NCBI GenBank assembly: GCA_947626845.1
Contig: CANQTW010000004.1
Location: forward strand, 1-64,000
Reading direction: 5' to 3'
From: an uncultured Oscillospiraceae bacterium
GTDB taxonomy: Bacteria; Bacillota; Clostridia; Oscillospirales; Oscillospiraceae
Length of the DNA: 64,000 bases
A program made the position numbers and the translations under genes. Positions 1 through 8,200 of the stretch are shown one piece after another (position 1 is the stretch's first letter; each line of letters begins with the position of its first letter). Under the pieces are notes generated by a model. It did no database searches. It saw only the letters and a list, made by a program, of their open reading frames with translations, and had not been told where the DNA came from.

Positions 1-429
1 GAAGTCGATCCGTTGGCCCAGGAACGCCGGAGGCGTCAGCATCCAATCCTCGCGCTTTTTGAAGGACGTGGGCGACGTGCCCTCGGCCACGCGGATGACC
101 TCGTCGAATTCAAACTTCGGCGAGGCGTTGTGGGCCGTGTAAAAGAGGTAGTATTTCTCCCCCACCTTCACCACGGAGCCTGTGCCCATCCAGAAGTCGC
201 GTCCGGGGGCGGCCTCCAGGATCGGGCCGGGGTACTCGGTGAAATCAGCCAGATCCTTTGACGTGGCGAGGAAAATGGAGTGGTTATAGGAGTCTCCACC
301 GTCCTTGAGGTAGTAGATGTAAAAGGTGCCGTCCTCGAAGTAGGGCATCACGTCCCCCACCCACGGCTGACAGCCGTCCACCGGGGCCGGGAGAAAGAAG
401 CTTTTGTATTCAGACAAACTGTTTCCCAT
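1..429 (-). CDS. GH32-like glycoside hydrolase, N-terminal part (runs off window)
   Basis: The reading frame is open from an ATG at 427-429 down to base 1 (143 codons, 3' end outside the window). A GGAGGT ribosome site lies just upstream. The translation starts MGNSLSEYKSFFLPAPVDG and contains WVGDVMPYFEDGTFYIYY, then a second blade-like strand set around WMGTGSVVKVGEKYYLFY. This is the pattern of the five-bladed propeller N-terminal domain of family GH32 (beta-fructosidases, levanases). The Asp in VGD would be the nucleophile by analogy with the GH32 first-blade Asp. The substrate cannot be told from the fragment. GH43/GH68-like propellers are the alternative, since only the first two blades are visible. 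Confidence 0.7.
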   Translation of the reverse strand, partial: MGNSLSEYKSFFLPAPVDGCQPWVGDVMPYFEDGTFYIYYLKDGGDSYNHSIFLATSKDLADFTEYPGPILEAAPGRDFWMGTGSVVKVGEKYYLFYTAHNASPKFEFDEVIRVAEGTSPTSFKKREDWMLTPPAFLGQRIDF

Positions 430-476
430 ATTGACCTCCCTCTGCCCGTCAGGCGTATCGCGGCTTGATTTTTTCC

Positions 477-505
477 ATTATACCAAAAATGCGTGAGGAC
501 TGCCA
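477..505 (-). promoter_or_regulatory. Probable promoter of the GH32-like gene
   Basis: On the minus strand a perfect TATAAT (477-482) is preceded by TGG, giving an extended -10. A poor -35 (TGGCAG, 500-505) lies 17 nt upstream. The TATAAT is about 48 nt from the ATG at 429. Confidence 0.45.
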
Positions 506-528
506 GACATTTTCTGGGGCCCTCGCGC
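491..528 (-). terminator. Terminator of the flavin reductase gene
   Basis: The arms GCGTGAGG (491-498) and CCTCGCGC (521-528) pair with one wobble, with an inner CCAGA/TCTGG helix. On the minus strand the stem is followed by ATTTTTGG, and on the plus strand by TTTTT. It lies 49 nt past the stop codon at 577. Confidence 0.6.
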
Positions 529-576
529 TTTTTCGGGGGAAAGCGGTAAAATGAATTATTTAAAGGGCAGGGATTT

Positions 577-1149
577 TTACTTGTGCATCAAGCCGGTGCC
601 GCTGTGCCATGCCTGACCCACTTTTTCGCCAACGGCATAGTAGCCGTTCTTCATCTGGTCAAAGGTGAAAGCGTGGATCTTCCCGGCATCGATCTTTCCG
701 GCATCATCCAAAATCTTTTCGTCCGCAATCACATTGATAATCTTCCCCAGTACTCGCAGGCCATAGGGCTGGGACTGCATTTCCACAACCTCACACTCCA
801 GCGTAAGCGGATACTCGGTGATCACCGGAGCGTCCACCCGCTCGCTCTTGACGGCGTGCAGACCGGTGCGCTCAAATTTGTCCGTCATCTTGTTGGAACT
901 GGCGATCCCGAGAAAATCCGATTCCCGCAGCGTATCCGTGCCAGGAACGGCCAGCGTGAAGGCTTTTCTCGTCTCAAGATTGGCCACCGTTTTATGTTCC
1001 GCCTCCAGGTTCAGCGCGACCATGTCCTCGGCGCAGATACCGCCCCAGGCCATCATCATAACATCCACTGTGCCGTCCTCGTTATAGGTGCCGATCATGT
1101 AAGTCGGCATAGGAAACAGGTAGGGCTTGACGCCCAGATTCTTTGACAT
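577..1149 (-). CDS. Flavin reductase family protein (FMN-binding split-barrel)
   Basis: The 190-residue protein begins MSKNLGVKPYLFPMPTYMIG and has the flavin reductase-like FMN-binding split-barrel pattern, with the VALNLEAEHKTVANLE strand-helix and the IASSNKMTDKFERTGL segment typical of small Firmicutes flavoredoxins. Such proteins bind FMN and pass electrons from NAD(P)H or ferredoxin to small acceptors in the cytoplasm. The ATG at 1149 was preferred over an in-frame ATG at 1206 because AAAGGAGT precedes it and the family starts there. It is divergent from an HxlR regulator, and this pairing is common. The natural substrate is unknown. Confidence 0.85.
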   Translation of the reverse strand: MSKNLGVKPYLFPMPTYMIGTYNEDGTVDVMMMAWGGICAEDMVALNLEAEHKTVANLETRKAFTLAVPGTDTLRESDFLGIASSNKMTDKFERTGLHAVKSERVDAPVITEYPLTLECEVVEMQSQPYGLRVLGKIINVIADEKILDDAGKIDAGKIHAFTFDQMKNGYYAVGEKVGQAWHSGTGLMHK

Positions 1150-1178
1150 TGCTATGACTCCTTTCCATGTCAGCCGGA

Positions 1179-1258
1179 TTGACTTTATCCGGTTTTGATA
1201 GTACAATCATAACAAGAACAGGAAGAAAAGCAAGTACGCACATAAAAGTGCGATACTT
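1179..1258. promoter_or_regulatory. Overlapping divergent promoters with an HxlR-type inverted repeat
   Basis: The plus strand has TTGACT (1179-1184), 17 nt, TACAAT (1202-1207), serving the HxlR gene. The minus strand has TTGCTT (1228-1233), 16 nt, TATGAT (1206-1211), serving the reductase. The two -10 boxes overlap. An imperfect inverted repeat (AAGTACGCAC 1232-1241 / GTGCGATACTT 1248-1258) touches the reductase -35 and lies in the regulator leader. This geometry suits activation or derepression of the reductase together with autorepression. Confidence 0.6.
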
Positions 1259-1277
1259 ACCTGAAGGAGAGTTAGGA

Positions 1278-1610
1278 ATGAGTATAGAGTGTATCAAAGA
1301 TGCCCGCCTGGAAGAGAGCGGATTTAACTATACCATGTCGTTGATACAGGGAAAATACAAGATGTTTATCCTGTACACGCTTATGGAATTTAAGGTCGTT
1401 CGTTTCAATGAATTAAAGAAATATATCAAAACGATTTCCTATAAAACGCTGAGTACTACCCTGAAGGAATTGGAGGCGGACGGGCTTGTCCGCCGCGAGG
1501 AATTTCCGCAGATTCCGCCTAAAGTGGAATACAGTCTGACAGAGCGGGGAGCGTCTTTGATCCCGATTCTAGACAGTATGTGCGAATGGGGAGAAAAGAA
1601 CAGAATTTAG
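1278..1610 (+). CDS. HxlR-family transcriptional regulator
   Basis: This is a 110-residue winged-helix protein. The HxlR hallmarks are present: GKYKMFILYTLMEFKVVRFNELKKYI, the recognition helix region SYKTLSTTLKELEADGLVRRE, and the wing PPKVEYSLTERGASL. The ATG at 1278 follows AGTTAGGA and matches the family N-terminus, so the longer reading frame from 1167 was not used. Cys5 and the penultimate helix Cys (MCEWGEKNRI) could act as redox switches, as in YodB/HypR, but that is inference. It is divergent from the flavin reductase and is probably its regulator. Confidence 0.9.
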   Translation: MSIECIKDARLEESGFNYTMSLIQGKYKMFILYTLMEFKVVRFNELKKYIKTISYKTLSTTLKELEADGLVRREEFPQIPPKVEYSLTERGASLIPILDSMCEWGEKNRI

Positions 1611-1718
1611 GTGCGACAGTTATTGTGTAAAAGGGGCTTTCACCCACCAAATACACAATGGCTGGCGGCTCATTTGTGGCAAAGTGAAGTAACCGGCTGA
1701 GAGAAGAGCAGACGCAGA

Positions 1719-1765
1719 GCAAGAAGGGGCATGACACGCCGATGGGCGGTCATGCCCCTTCTTGC
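1719..1765. terminator. 17-bp perfect hairpin between convergent genes
   Basis: GCAAGAAGGGGCATGAC (1719-1735) and its exact complement (1749-1765) enclose a 13-nt loop. It lies between the HxlR gene (ends 1610) and the methyltransferase (ends 1787 on the minus strand). No long U-tract follows on either strand, so its role as terminator rests on position and stem strength. Confidence 0.55.
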
Positions 1766-1786
1766 AACTCTACATACGGGAAGTTA

Positions 1787-2569
1787 TCAAATTTTCCGAA
1801 TGATATCCAAAGTATGATGGGATGCGCCAATCAAATCGGGCCGTTCACAAATCGTAAAATGATATTCCATCCATTTTGCAAAGGTATCATCGTCCATGGC
1901 GTCGATACAGTCCCGCATATAGTTTGTGGCACCGTCAGTGGCGACAAGTTTGACCCGTTTCACGGGAACCTCTGCGTCAAGCGCGGCGATTTCTTCTGTG
2001 CGCACCATTTCAAACAGATCCCTCGGCTCGCTCACGCATTTCCAATCCGGCGTGAGCATGTTCAGCTCCATCACCTCATGCAACTTATTTTTCCCAAAGA
2101 CGTATTGTATGACTGTCGGCTCATTCATGCAGTAGGCGACCAATATGTACCCGCCGGGCCTTGTCACCCGCACCGCTTCGACCAAGGCTTTAAGTTTATC
2201 CTCCCGTGTGTACAGGTGATACATCGGTCCCAGCAGCATTGTCAGGTCATAGGTGCCATCCGGCAGGGCCGACAGGTCTGTCGCGTTGCCCTGCATAGCC
2301 GTGAGTGGCTCCGAACCGTCCAATTTGGCTTTGAGCAATTCCAGATTGTGCGCTATCAGCTCCACAGCCGTCACTCGATGTCCCTGCTTTGCCAGCGTCA
2401 CACTATACCGGCCAGTCCCCGCGCCGACCTCTAAAATTTTTGGTTCAGATATTCCATTAAGACACTCGCGGATATATTTCATCGTAGTCAGGTATTCGAC
2501 CTGTCCATGCCGGGAAAGCAACCGCTCGTCCTCATCATAACTGTTGTAATAATCTTCAATGTAACTCAT
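1787..2569 (-). CDS. SAM-dependent class I methyltransferase
   Basis: The 260-residue protein has the Rossmann-fold methyltransferase motif I, ILEVGAGTGRYSVTLAKQGH (about residues 45-64), and an acidic residue ending strand beta-2 (VTAVELIAHNLELLKAKL). Motif IV-like DLTMLLGPMYHL and the post-motif LVEAVRVTRPGGYILVAY follow. Start is ATG at 2569 with GGGAGGAAAC upstream, four codons inside the longest frame. It resembles small stand-alone Methyltransf_11/25 enzymes of Firmicutes. The methyl acceptor cannot be predicted. It is monocistronic, with its own promoter. Confidence 0.85.
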   Translation of the reverse strand: MSYIEDYYNSYDEDERLLSRHGQVEYLTTMKYIRECLNGISEPKILEVGAGTGRYSVTLAKQGHRVTAVELIAHNLELLKAKLDGSEPLTAMQGNATDLSALPDGTYDLTMLLGPMYHLYTREDKLKALVEAVRVTRPGGYILVAYCMNEPTVIQYVFGKNKLHEVMELNMLTPDWKCVSEPRDLFEMVRTEEIAALDAEVPVKRVKLVATDGATNYMRDCIDAMDDDTFAKWMEYHFTICERPDLIGASHHTLDIIRKI

Positions 2570-2615
2570 GTTTCCTCCCAACCCTCGATTTGTCGCTCTG
2601 TTGAACCATGCTAAA

Positions 2616-2644
2616 ATTATAACACATTAAGGAAGCGCTTTCAA
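2616..2644 (-). promoter_or_regulatory. Methyltransferase promoter with a cre-like box in the spacer
   Basis: TTGAAA (2639-2644), 17 nt, TATAAT (2616-2621) on the minus strand. The palindrome AAGCGCTT (2633-2640) overlaps the -35 and spacer. It sits in a 14-nt stretch close to the CcpA consensus TGNAARCGNWWNCA, with the last base off. Confidence 0.6.
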
Positions 2645-2669
2645 GATATCGGCCTGTTCCGAAGGGCGC

Positions 2670-2857
2670 ACTTACTCACCACCGGCAGGGCCGGCGGTGG
2701 TACTGCCTGGCGGCAGCCGTGCGCTCTCCGAGGGGGACGCACCAGCTAATCCTTGACCCTGATGGTAGCACCGAGTCAGGAAGCTGTCAAGGGATCGGAT
2801 TCACCTTGCCTGCGGCACCCTTGACAGCTTTCCCGCCCCGGCGCTTGATAGCCGCCA
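2670..2857. other. Gene-free structured stretch with several inverted repeats
   Basis: There is no credible reading frame here. It holds CCACCG/CGGTGG (2679-2700), CTGCC-TGGC-GGCAG (2703-2716) and a perfect 13-bp inverted repeat, AAGCTGTCAAGGG (2781-2793) with CCCTTGACAGCTT (2818-2830). A true terminator follows directly. It could be the body of a small RNA or the relic of a mobile element. I do not recognise the family. Confidence 0.4.
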
Positions 2858-2882
2858 AGAGGGGCCTAAGCCCCTCTCTTTT
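2858..2882 (+). terminator. Intrinsic terminator
   Basis: AGAGGGGC (2858-2865), loop CTAA, GCCCCTCT (2870-2877), then CTTTT. No plus-strand protein gene precedes it, which suggests that the structured stretch 2670-2857 is transcribed. Confidence 0.7.
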
Positions 2883-2943
2883 CAGAATGTGAACTCTTGG
2901 ACGAAAGGCCCCCTGACAGATCGCTTAGTGGCAATAAAAAATG

Positions 2944-3027
2944 TTGAAATGCCCGCCTTTTTGGCGTATAATGAATCAAGCGGACAAGGGCGCCTGGCGG
3001 CGTCCTTGTCTTTCTTTATGGAGGTGG
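2944..3027 (+). promoter_or_regulatory. Promoter and 5' hairpin of the C26 peptidase gene
   Basis: TTGAAA (2944-2949), 17 nt, TATAAT (2967-2972). The predicted start site near 2979 is followed at once by a 12-bp hairpin, GACAAGGGCGCC (2983-2994), loop TGGC, GGCGTCCTTGTC (2999-3010), with one G-U pair, then TTTCTTT. The ribosome site GGAGGTGG lies at 3021-3028. It may be an mRNA-stabilising 5' stem or an attenuator. Confidence 0.65.
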
Positions 3028-3033
3028 TTTCGT

Positions 3034-3735
3034 GTGAAGCCGATCATTGGGGTCATGCCGCTGTGGGACGACGAGAAGGACAGCATTTGGATGCTGCCGG
3101 GGTATATGGACGGGATCATTGAGGCCGGGGGAACGCCCATCATCTTCCCCTTCTCCGACGACGCGGAGGAGCTGACAGGGCTTGTGAAGCTTTGCGGCGG
3201 CATCCTGTTTACGGGCGGGCATGACGTGTCGCCGGGGCTCTATCGGGAGGAGGCCCTGCCCGGCCTTGTCTCCTGCTGTGAAAAAAGGGACGTTATGGAG
3301 AGCATCGTCCTCCGGGCGGCGATGGATTTGAACAAATCCATCCTCGGCATCTGCCGCGGGATTCAGTTCATCAACGCGGCCCTGGGCGGCTCTCTGTATC
3401 AGGACTTGCCCACACAGCACCCGTCCTGTGTCGAGCATCACCAGCGCGCCCCCTACGATGTTCCCATACACGATGTTGAGCTTGAGGAAAATACGCCGCT
3501 GGCCGACTGTCTGAAGGCCCGTCATCTGGCGGTAAACAGCTGTCATCACCAAGCCGTGAAAACCCTGGCGCCGGGGCTTGAATGTATGGCCGTCTCCCCC
3601 GACGGGCTTACGGAGGCGCTCTACATGCCGTCGCGGAAATTCCTTTGGGCCGTCCAATGGCACCCGGAGTTTTCCCATAAGTCCGACCCCAACAGCCGGA
3701 AGATCTTCAAGTCGTTCGTTGACGCGGCGAGGTAG
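3034..3735 (+). CDS. Class I glutamine amidotransferase-like hydrolase (peptidase C26)
   Basis: The 233-residue protein has the gamma-glutamyl hydrolase layout. The nucleophile Cys is at about 107 in GICRGIQFINAALGG, and the catalytic His/Glu pair at about 210/212 in AVQWHPEFS. The FTGGHDVSP segment resembles PuuD-type gamma-glutamyl-GABA hydrolases. Start is GTG 3034, chosen because GGAGGTGG lies 6-13 nt upstream and the family begins KPIIGV. Substrates may be gamma-glutamyl polyamine intermediates or small gamma-glutamyl peptides, but no partner genes are nearby. It is monocistronic. Confidence 0.88.
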   Translation: MKPIIGVMPLWDDEKDSIWMLPGYMDGIIEAGGTPIIFPFSDDAEELTGLVKLCGGILFTGGHDVSPGLYREEALPGLVSCCEKRDVMESIVLRAAMDLNKSILGICRGIQFINAALGGSLYQDLPTQHPSCVEHHQRAPYDVPIHDVELEENTPLADCLKARHLAVNSCHHQAVKTLAPGLECMAVSPDGLTEALYMPSRKFLWAVQWHPEFSHKSDPNSRKIFKSFVDAAR

Positions 3736-4023
3736 GGTGAATGTTCAATCAATATTCCCGCAAAAAGTCGGTTTAAAAAGTTGCACCTTTTATTTAAAAG
3801 TCACTTGAAAAAATTTATACTTTGGCTCAAGGCATTTGCTTTTTCGTGATAATTTTACAATTCTGAGCCTGCTTTTTCGTGTTTCAGAGTTTTCCTGCTC
3901 CCATAACCCCATGCACTGCAAAACCGTTCCGGCGTACTTCGGATTGTCCTCTTTTTGTATATGCAAGTATCTCATAGTATCATCTGTGGCGGTTTTTATA
4001 AAAACCTTTTTTCCTACAGTGTG
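3736..4023. other. AT-rich gene-free stretch
   Basis: I see no supported gene. A short minus-strand frame (3790-3975) has no ribosome site or family resemblance. The palindrome GGTTTTTATAAAAACC (3991-4006) followed by six T may end transcription on the plus strand. Base composition falls sharply compared with both sides, which suggests acquired DNA. Confidence 0.4.
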
Positions 4024-4335
4024 TCAATAACTTTCAGGTATCGACTTAAGGCTCTTATTATCCATCAAATATATTTTTGCGGCTTTAAGTGTTGCGCGTG
4101 AGATATTCAACTCATTAGCAACGGTTTTTTCGTTAGCACGAAATGTATTTGGATGTCCTCTCATATAGATGAATACCTTCATAACTACATTAGGCAAACC
4201 AGGAACAATCATGTTTTCATAGTCAGCAACATAGACACAGTGTTCCTTTTTAATCGATATCTTCTCCCCATAAATTCCTTTACTGTAGTTCTTATAACAA
4301 AATATTATCGGAAGTTGTATAATAAAATATCTCAA
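4024..4335 (-). CDS. Small putative helix-turn-helix protein
   Basis: This is a frame of up to 103 residues (TTG at 4335) or 62 residues from ATG 4212. The C-terminal half, VPGLPNVVMKVFIYMRG followed by ANEKTVANELNISRATLKAA, reads like the winged-helix domain of plasmid/phage replication initiators or small HTH regulators (recognition helix NISRATLKAAKIYL). It is short for such proteins and AT-rich. The ribosome site is weak at both candidate starts, so this may be a fragment. It lies downstream of and in line with the nuclease/helicase pair, but 214 nt and a hairpin separate them. Confidence 0.45.
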   Translation of the reverse strand: MRYFIIQLPIIFCYKNYSKGIYGEKISIKKEHCVYVADYENMIVPGLPNVVMKVFIYMRGHPNTFRANEKTVANELNISRATLKAAKIYLMDNKSLKSIPESY

Positions 4336-4495
4336 ATTATGCTACTATTCTATCGTGATTAATTTATCGGAAAAGTGCAGTACTTTCCAAAAAAACTCAT
4401 AATTATATTACTACAATATCACGCTAAAAGCAATGAGCAAAACACTCTTTTTCCAAATTAATGTATATTTTTTGCCTTTTGTCTTCCTAATCTGA

Positions 4496-4533
4496 TGCTT
4501 CCCACGCTCGACGTAGCCGAATGTGGGGAAGCA
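4496..4533 (-). terminator. Hairpin after the GIY-YIG gene
   Basis: TGCTTCCCAC (4496-4505) pairs with GTGGGGAAGCA (4523-4533) with one bulged base. It lies 17 nt beyond the stop at 4550. It lacks a U-tract directly after it, so it is a likely but imperfect terminator. The remainder of 4336-4549 is AT-rich with no gene. Confidence 0.45.
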
Positions 4534-4549
4534 CTATATTGGCGTTAAT

Positions 4550-5230
4550 TTACTGGTAAATTCCCGTTTTCTCCCTCTCCAGGCGTATATCCCTCAGTTT
4601 CTTGCCCTGGTAGGTCCAGAATACCGGGCCCTGAAGGGGGTACGGGGTCTGAAGAATCTCCTGTGCCAGGGCTGAGAGGGAGTAGGTTTTGCCGTTATAT
4701 TCGATCTGCCGCTCGTCTTTGACCGTCGCCACCACGTCCGGCCTGGCCTCAAGCACAATCTCCGCCCCGATGGGAATACCGCATTTAAAGAAGGAGAAAG
4801 GCGATTTGCGCTCCTTGGCCTCCTCCTGCACGGATGCCGCCACCTGCTCGTCCAGTATCTCATGCCCTTCCGGCGTCAAGCGTTTGAGCTTGTCCTCCGT
4901 CCCGCTGAGCCTCGCAATGCTCTCAAGAAGGGCGTAGGCGTCCTCCGGCGTCATGGCATAAAATTCTTTTGTTCTCGTCTTGCCATCAAAGGTGTCAATG
5001 GCCCGAAGCTCCGGATTAAGCCTGTCGATGAGGCTGTGGAGTTCCTTGTCCTGGAGCGGCTTTGAGACCTCATAAGTGGCATAGACGCGAAAAGCAAAGG
5101 GCATACACTCGCTCCTGTTGAGCTGGGCGAGCCGCTTTTCAATATTCGTGGCGTACCCGATTTTCACATAGTCCGGGAAGGACGGATTTGTGAGTATGTA
5201 GATAACGCCTGACTTTTTCTCTGTACTCAT
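4550..5230 (-). CDS. GIY-YIG (T5orf172-type) nuclease with a RAMA-like C-terminal domain
   Basis: The 226-residue protein has an N-terminal GIY-YIG fold of the T5orf172/MUG113 kind: GVIYILTNPSFPDYVKIGYA supplies the paired strands, IEKRLAQLNRS the Arg helix, and KEFYAMTPEDAYALL the distal Glu/Phe segment. The C-terminal 70 residues, with IEYNGKTYSLSALAQEI and the ending GPVFWTYQGKKLRDIR, look like RAMA/DUF2924-type modules found next to restriction and modification proteins. The stop of the upstream helicase gene (5252) is 21 nt away with AGGAGG between, so the two form an operon. A DNA nuclease role is inferred from the family. Confidence 0.75.
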   Translation of the reverse strand: MSTEKKSGVIYILTNPSFPDYVKIGYATNIEKRLAQLNRSECMPFAFRVYATYEVSKPLQDKELHSLIDRLNPELRAIDTFDGKTRTKEFYAMTPEDAYALLESIARLSGTEDKLKRLTPEGHEILDEQVAASVQEEAKERKSPFSFFKCGIPIGAEIVLEARPDVVATVKDERQIEYNGKTYSLSALAQEILQTPYPLQGPVFWTYQGKKLRDIRLEREKTGIYQ

Positions 5231-5251
5231 ATATGCCTCCTAATTTTATTC

Positions 5252-8200
5252 TTACCCCACCACCAGCTTATTTGTCTTCTTTAAAAACTTCGCCGGTATG
5301 GGAGCGTATAATTTCCAGGTGATGTTCATGGGTCGGGAACCGTCGTGCTTGACATAGCGGGCGGAGCCTAAGTAGGTATAGGCCTCAGCGCCGGAGGTAA
5401 TGCGGTCGGATTTGAACTCACGGACGAAGAGAAGTACACGGCTCCCCTGCTCCTGATGGTGAATGTAACGCTGGCCCGTGGGGGAATTTTCCGCCGTGGT
5501 GCTCTGACTTTGCCAATGGAAGAGTTGACTGTTAATGGAGTAATCCTTGTACATGGTGGTGGGCGAATAGTCCTTGTCGGACTTGTTCAACGTCACGAAA
5601 AAGAGGTCCAGCTTCTTCTCTGGCAGCCACTTCACGCCCTCGCGGACGGTGGCGGGCTTCAAAAAGTCCATAGCCACCAGGATCTGATCTCTTGTGTAGG
5701 TGCAATGCAGATCCAGAGGGCAGTCGAAGCCCACATCCACAGCCTCATCCACAAAGTCGATGCGCTGGTACTGGTATCTCAGAAGCTCCAGGAGCTCTGA
5801 TAACATCACGGGGCTGTCAGATAGGGCGTGCAGGTTGTCCAGTACCTCATCGCTGTCCCAATTCTCCGCCGCCTTGCCCCAGACAGTCACGTAGAACATC
5901 TGGAGCATACATTTTTCCATGGGTGACAAGCACGAAAAATCCGTATTGTCCAGCTTTGGCAGCAGGTCAAGGAGAAAGCGGATCCACCGCCGGGAGTCAA
6001 TGACCGAAAGGCGTGCAAACGCCTTTGTCATGGTCTCCTCCAGCAGTTCTGTGAATTCGTCCCTCACATCTGCCCTGGCGCAAAGCCGCGAGAAGGAGGC
6101 GAATTTATATAAGCTCCTGGGATCCAGGCGGTAGTGGTCCAGGAAATTGGCAAACGTCAATTCCTTTCCCGTGTCCTCCCGGAAGGTGGCGATCCGCGAC
6201 ACCAGTCCCGCACTGTTGCCATAGGAGGCGCGGATGTTGTCCAGAATATATTTTGCCGCCTTACGCTCCAGCTGTATGTAGCACCCTTTGGGCAGGGAGA
6301 TGAAGCCGTCCCTGATCTCCCTGGTGACGCCGCGGGTGGTGTTGGTGAGCAGGGCGGCGAATTTGTCCTCGAAGTTATACTTTTTATTGGCCTGACCGAT
6401 GAAATCCAGCACCGTCAGGCATTCCTTCCCCTCCGAAAGCCGCAGACCGCGGCCCAGCTGCTGCAAAAACACCGTCAGGGACTCGGTTGGGCGCAGGAAG
6501 AGGACTGTGTTGACCTCCGGGATGTCCACGCCCTCGTTGTAGATGTCCACCACAAAGATGAACCGGACCTGACCGGAGACCAGTTTGTTTTTCGCGTCCT
6601 TCCTCTCTTCGTCCGGGGAGTCGCCGGTGAGGAACATGGACGGGATACCACGCTCATTGAAGATATTGGCCATAAATTTGGCGTGCTCCACAGAGACACA
6701 GAAGCCCAGCCCCTTCACATCGTCGATGTCGGTGACATATTTGAGCAGGGATTCAATCACCAGATCCGCCCGGCGCTTTGCGACTAACCCGCTGATAGTG
6801 TAGATATTGGAGAGCTCCGTTCTGTCATAGCCGCCAGCCGTCCACCGAAGGGAGTCAAGGTCCACCACATCGGTGACGCCAAAGTATTGGAACGGACATA
6901 GCAGCTTCCGGTCGATAGCCTCCGGGAGTCTTATTTCCGCCGCGATGCGGTTGGAGAAGTAGGGCAAAATGTCCTTTCCGTCCATTCTCTCCGGCGTGGC
7001 CGTCAGGCCCAGCAGGATCTTCGGCTGATAATACGTCAGCAGCTTTTGATACGTGGGAGCGGCGGCGTGGTGGAACTCGTCCACAACAATGTAATCGTAA
7101 AAATCCGCTGTTGTCTTCTCTGTGAAATTCCGGGAATTGAAGGTTTGTATTGAAATAAACAGATGATCCAGGCTCTCGGTCCTTGTGCTCCCAACAAACA
7201 TCTCCCCAAAGTTTGCATCCTTCAGCACCGCCCGGAAGGTATAGAGGCTCTGGCGCAATATCTCCTCCCGGTGGGCAACAAAAAGAAGGCGGCAGGGTGC
7301 GCCAGGGTTTTGCCGGCGAAAGCGCCGGTAGTCCAGCGCCGAAACCACGGTTTTTCCCGTGCCTGTGGCGGCCACCACCAAATTCCGGGTATAGCCCCGC
7401 ACGGCGCGTTCGGCCTCCAATTTGTCCAAAATCTCCTGCTGATAGGAGTACGGTTGGACATCTACCGTATAGGTCTCGGCGTTATTGCTGTCAAAGTATT
7501 TCTCGGCCTTCAACGCACGAGAAAGGCGCTCCTGCTGGCCCTCATCGTAATACTCAAATTCGCCGGAGTTCCAATAGCTCTCAAAGGTAGCCTCGATCTT
7601 GTCGATGGTCTCCGGCAGATCCTTTTTCGTGACCTTGACGTTCCACTCAAGGCCGCTGGAGATGGCGGCATTGGAGAGGTTGGAGGACCCCACATAGGCT
7701 GTGGTAAAGCCGGTATCCCGGTAAAAGACATAGGTCTTGGCGTGGAGCCTTGTCCGTTTGGTGTCATAGCTCACCTTGATCTGGGTGTTGGGGAGCTTCC
7801 GAAGCTCCTCGATGGCCTTGATGTCCGTGGCGCCCATGTAGGAGGTGGTGATGACTCGCAGCCTTCCACCCCGCCGGGTGAAATCTCCCAGCTCCTCCAT
7901 CAGCAGCCGAAGCCCGCTCCACTTGATGAAGGACACCAGCATGTCAATGCGATCACAGGACACGATCTCCTTTTTGAGCTCCGTGTACATCTGGGGCTCG
8001 TGGAGAGAACCGGTAAAAAGGGAGCTCTGGGCAATGGATGTTTCGGGCCTTACGATCCCGGCCCTCTCATCCACGGCAAGAACAGTATTTTTCCGCTCCA
8101 TCAAAGCCAAGAGCTGCTCCGCCTGCTGGGCCACAGAAAGGCCGTCAAATCCGCCCTCATTCGTGCCGGCGGCGATGTCCCGGACGATTCGATTGACCAG

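Noticed and set aside
2679..2730. T-box riboswitch
   Set aside because: GGTGGTAC superficially resembles the T-box GGTGGNACCGCG, but the rest of the box, the specifier stem and a downstream tRNA-synthetase or amino-acid gene are missing.
3790..3975. 61-codon minus-strand frame in the AT-rich gap
   Set aside because: It has no ribosome site, no motif and a start within unremarkable sequence. Random frames of this length are expected in AT-rich DNA only rarely, but nothing positive supports it.
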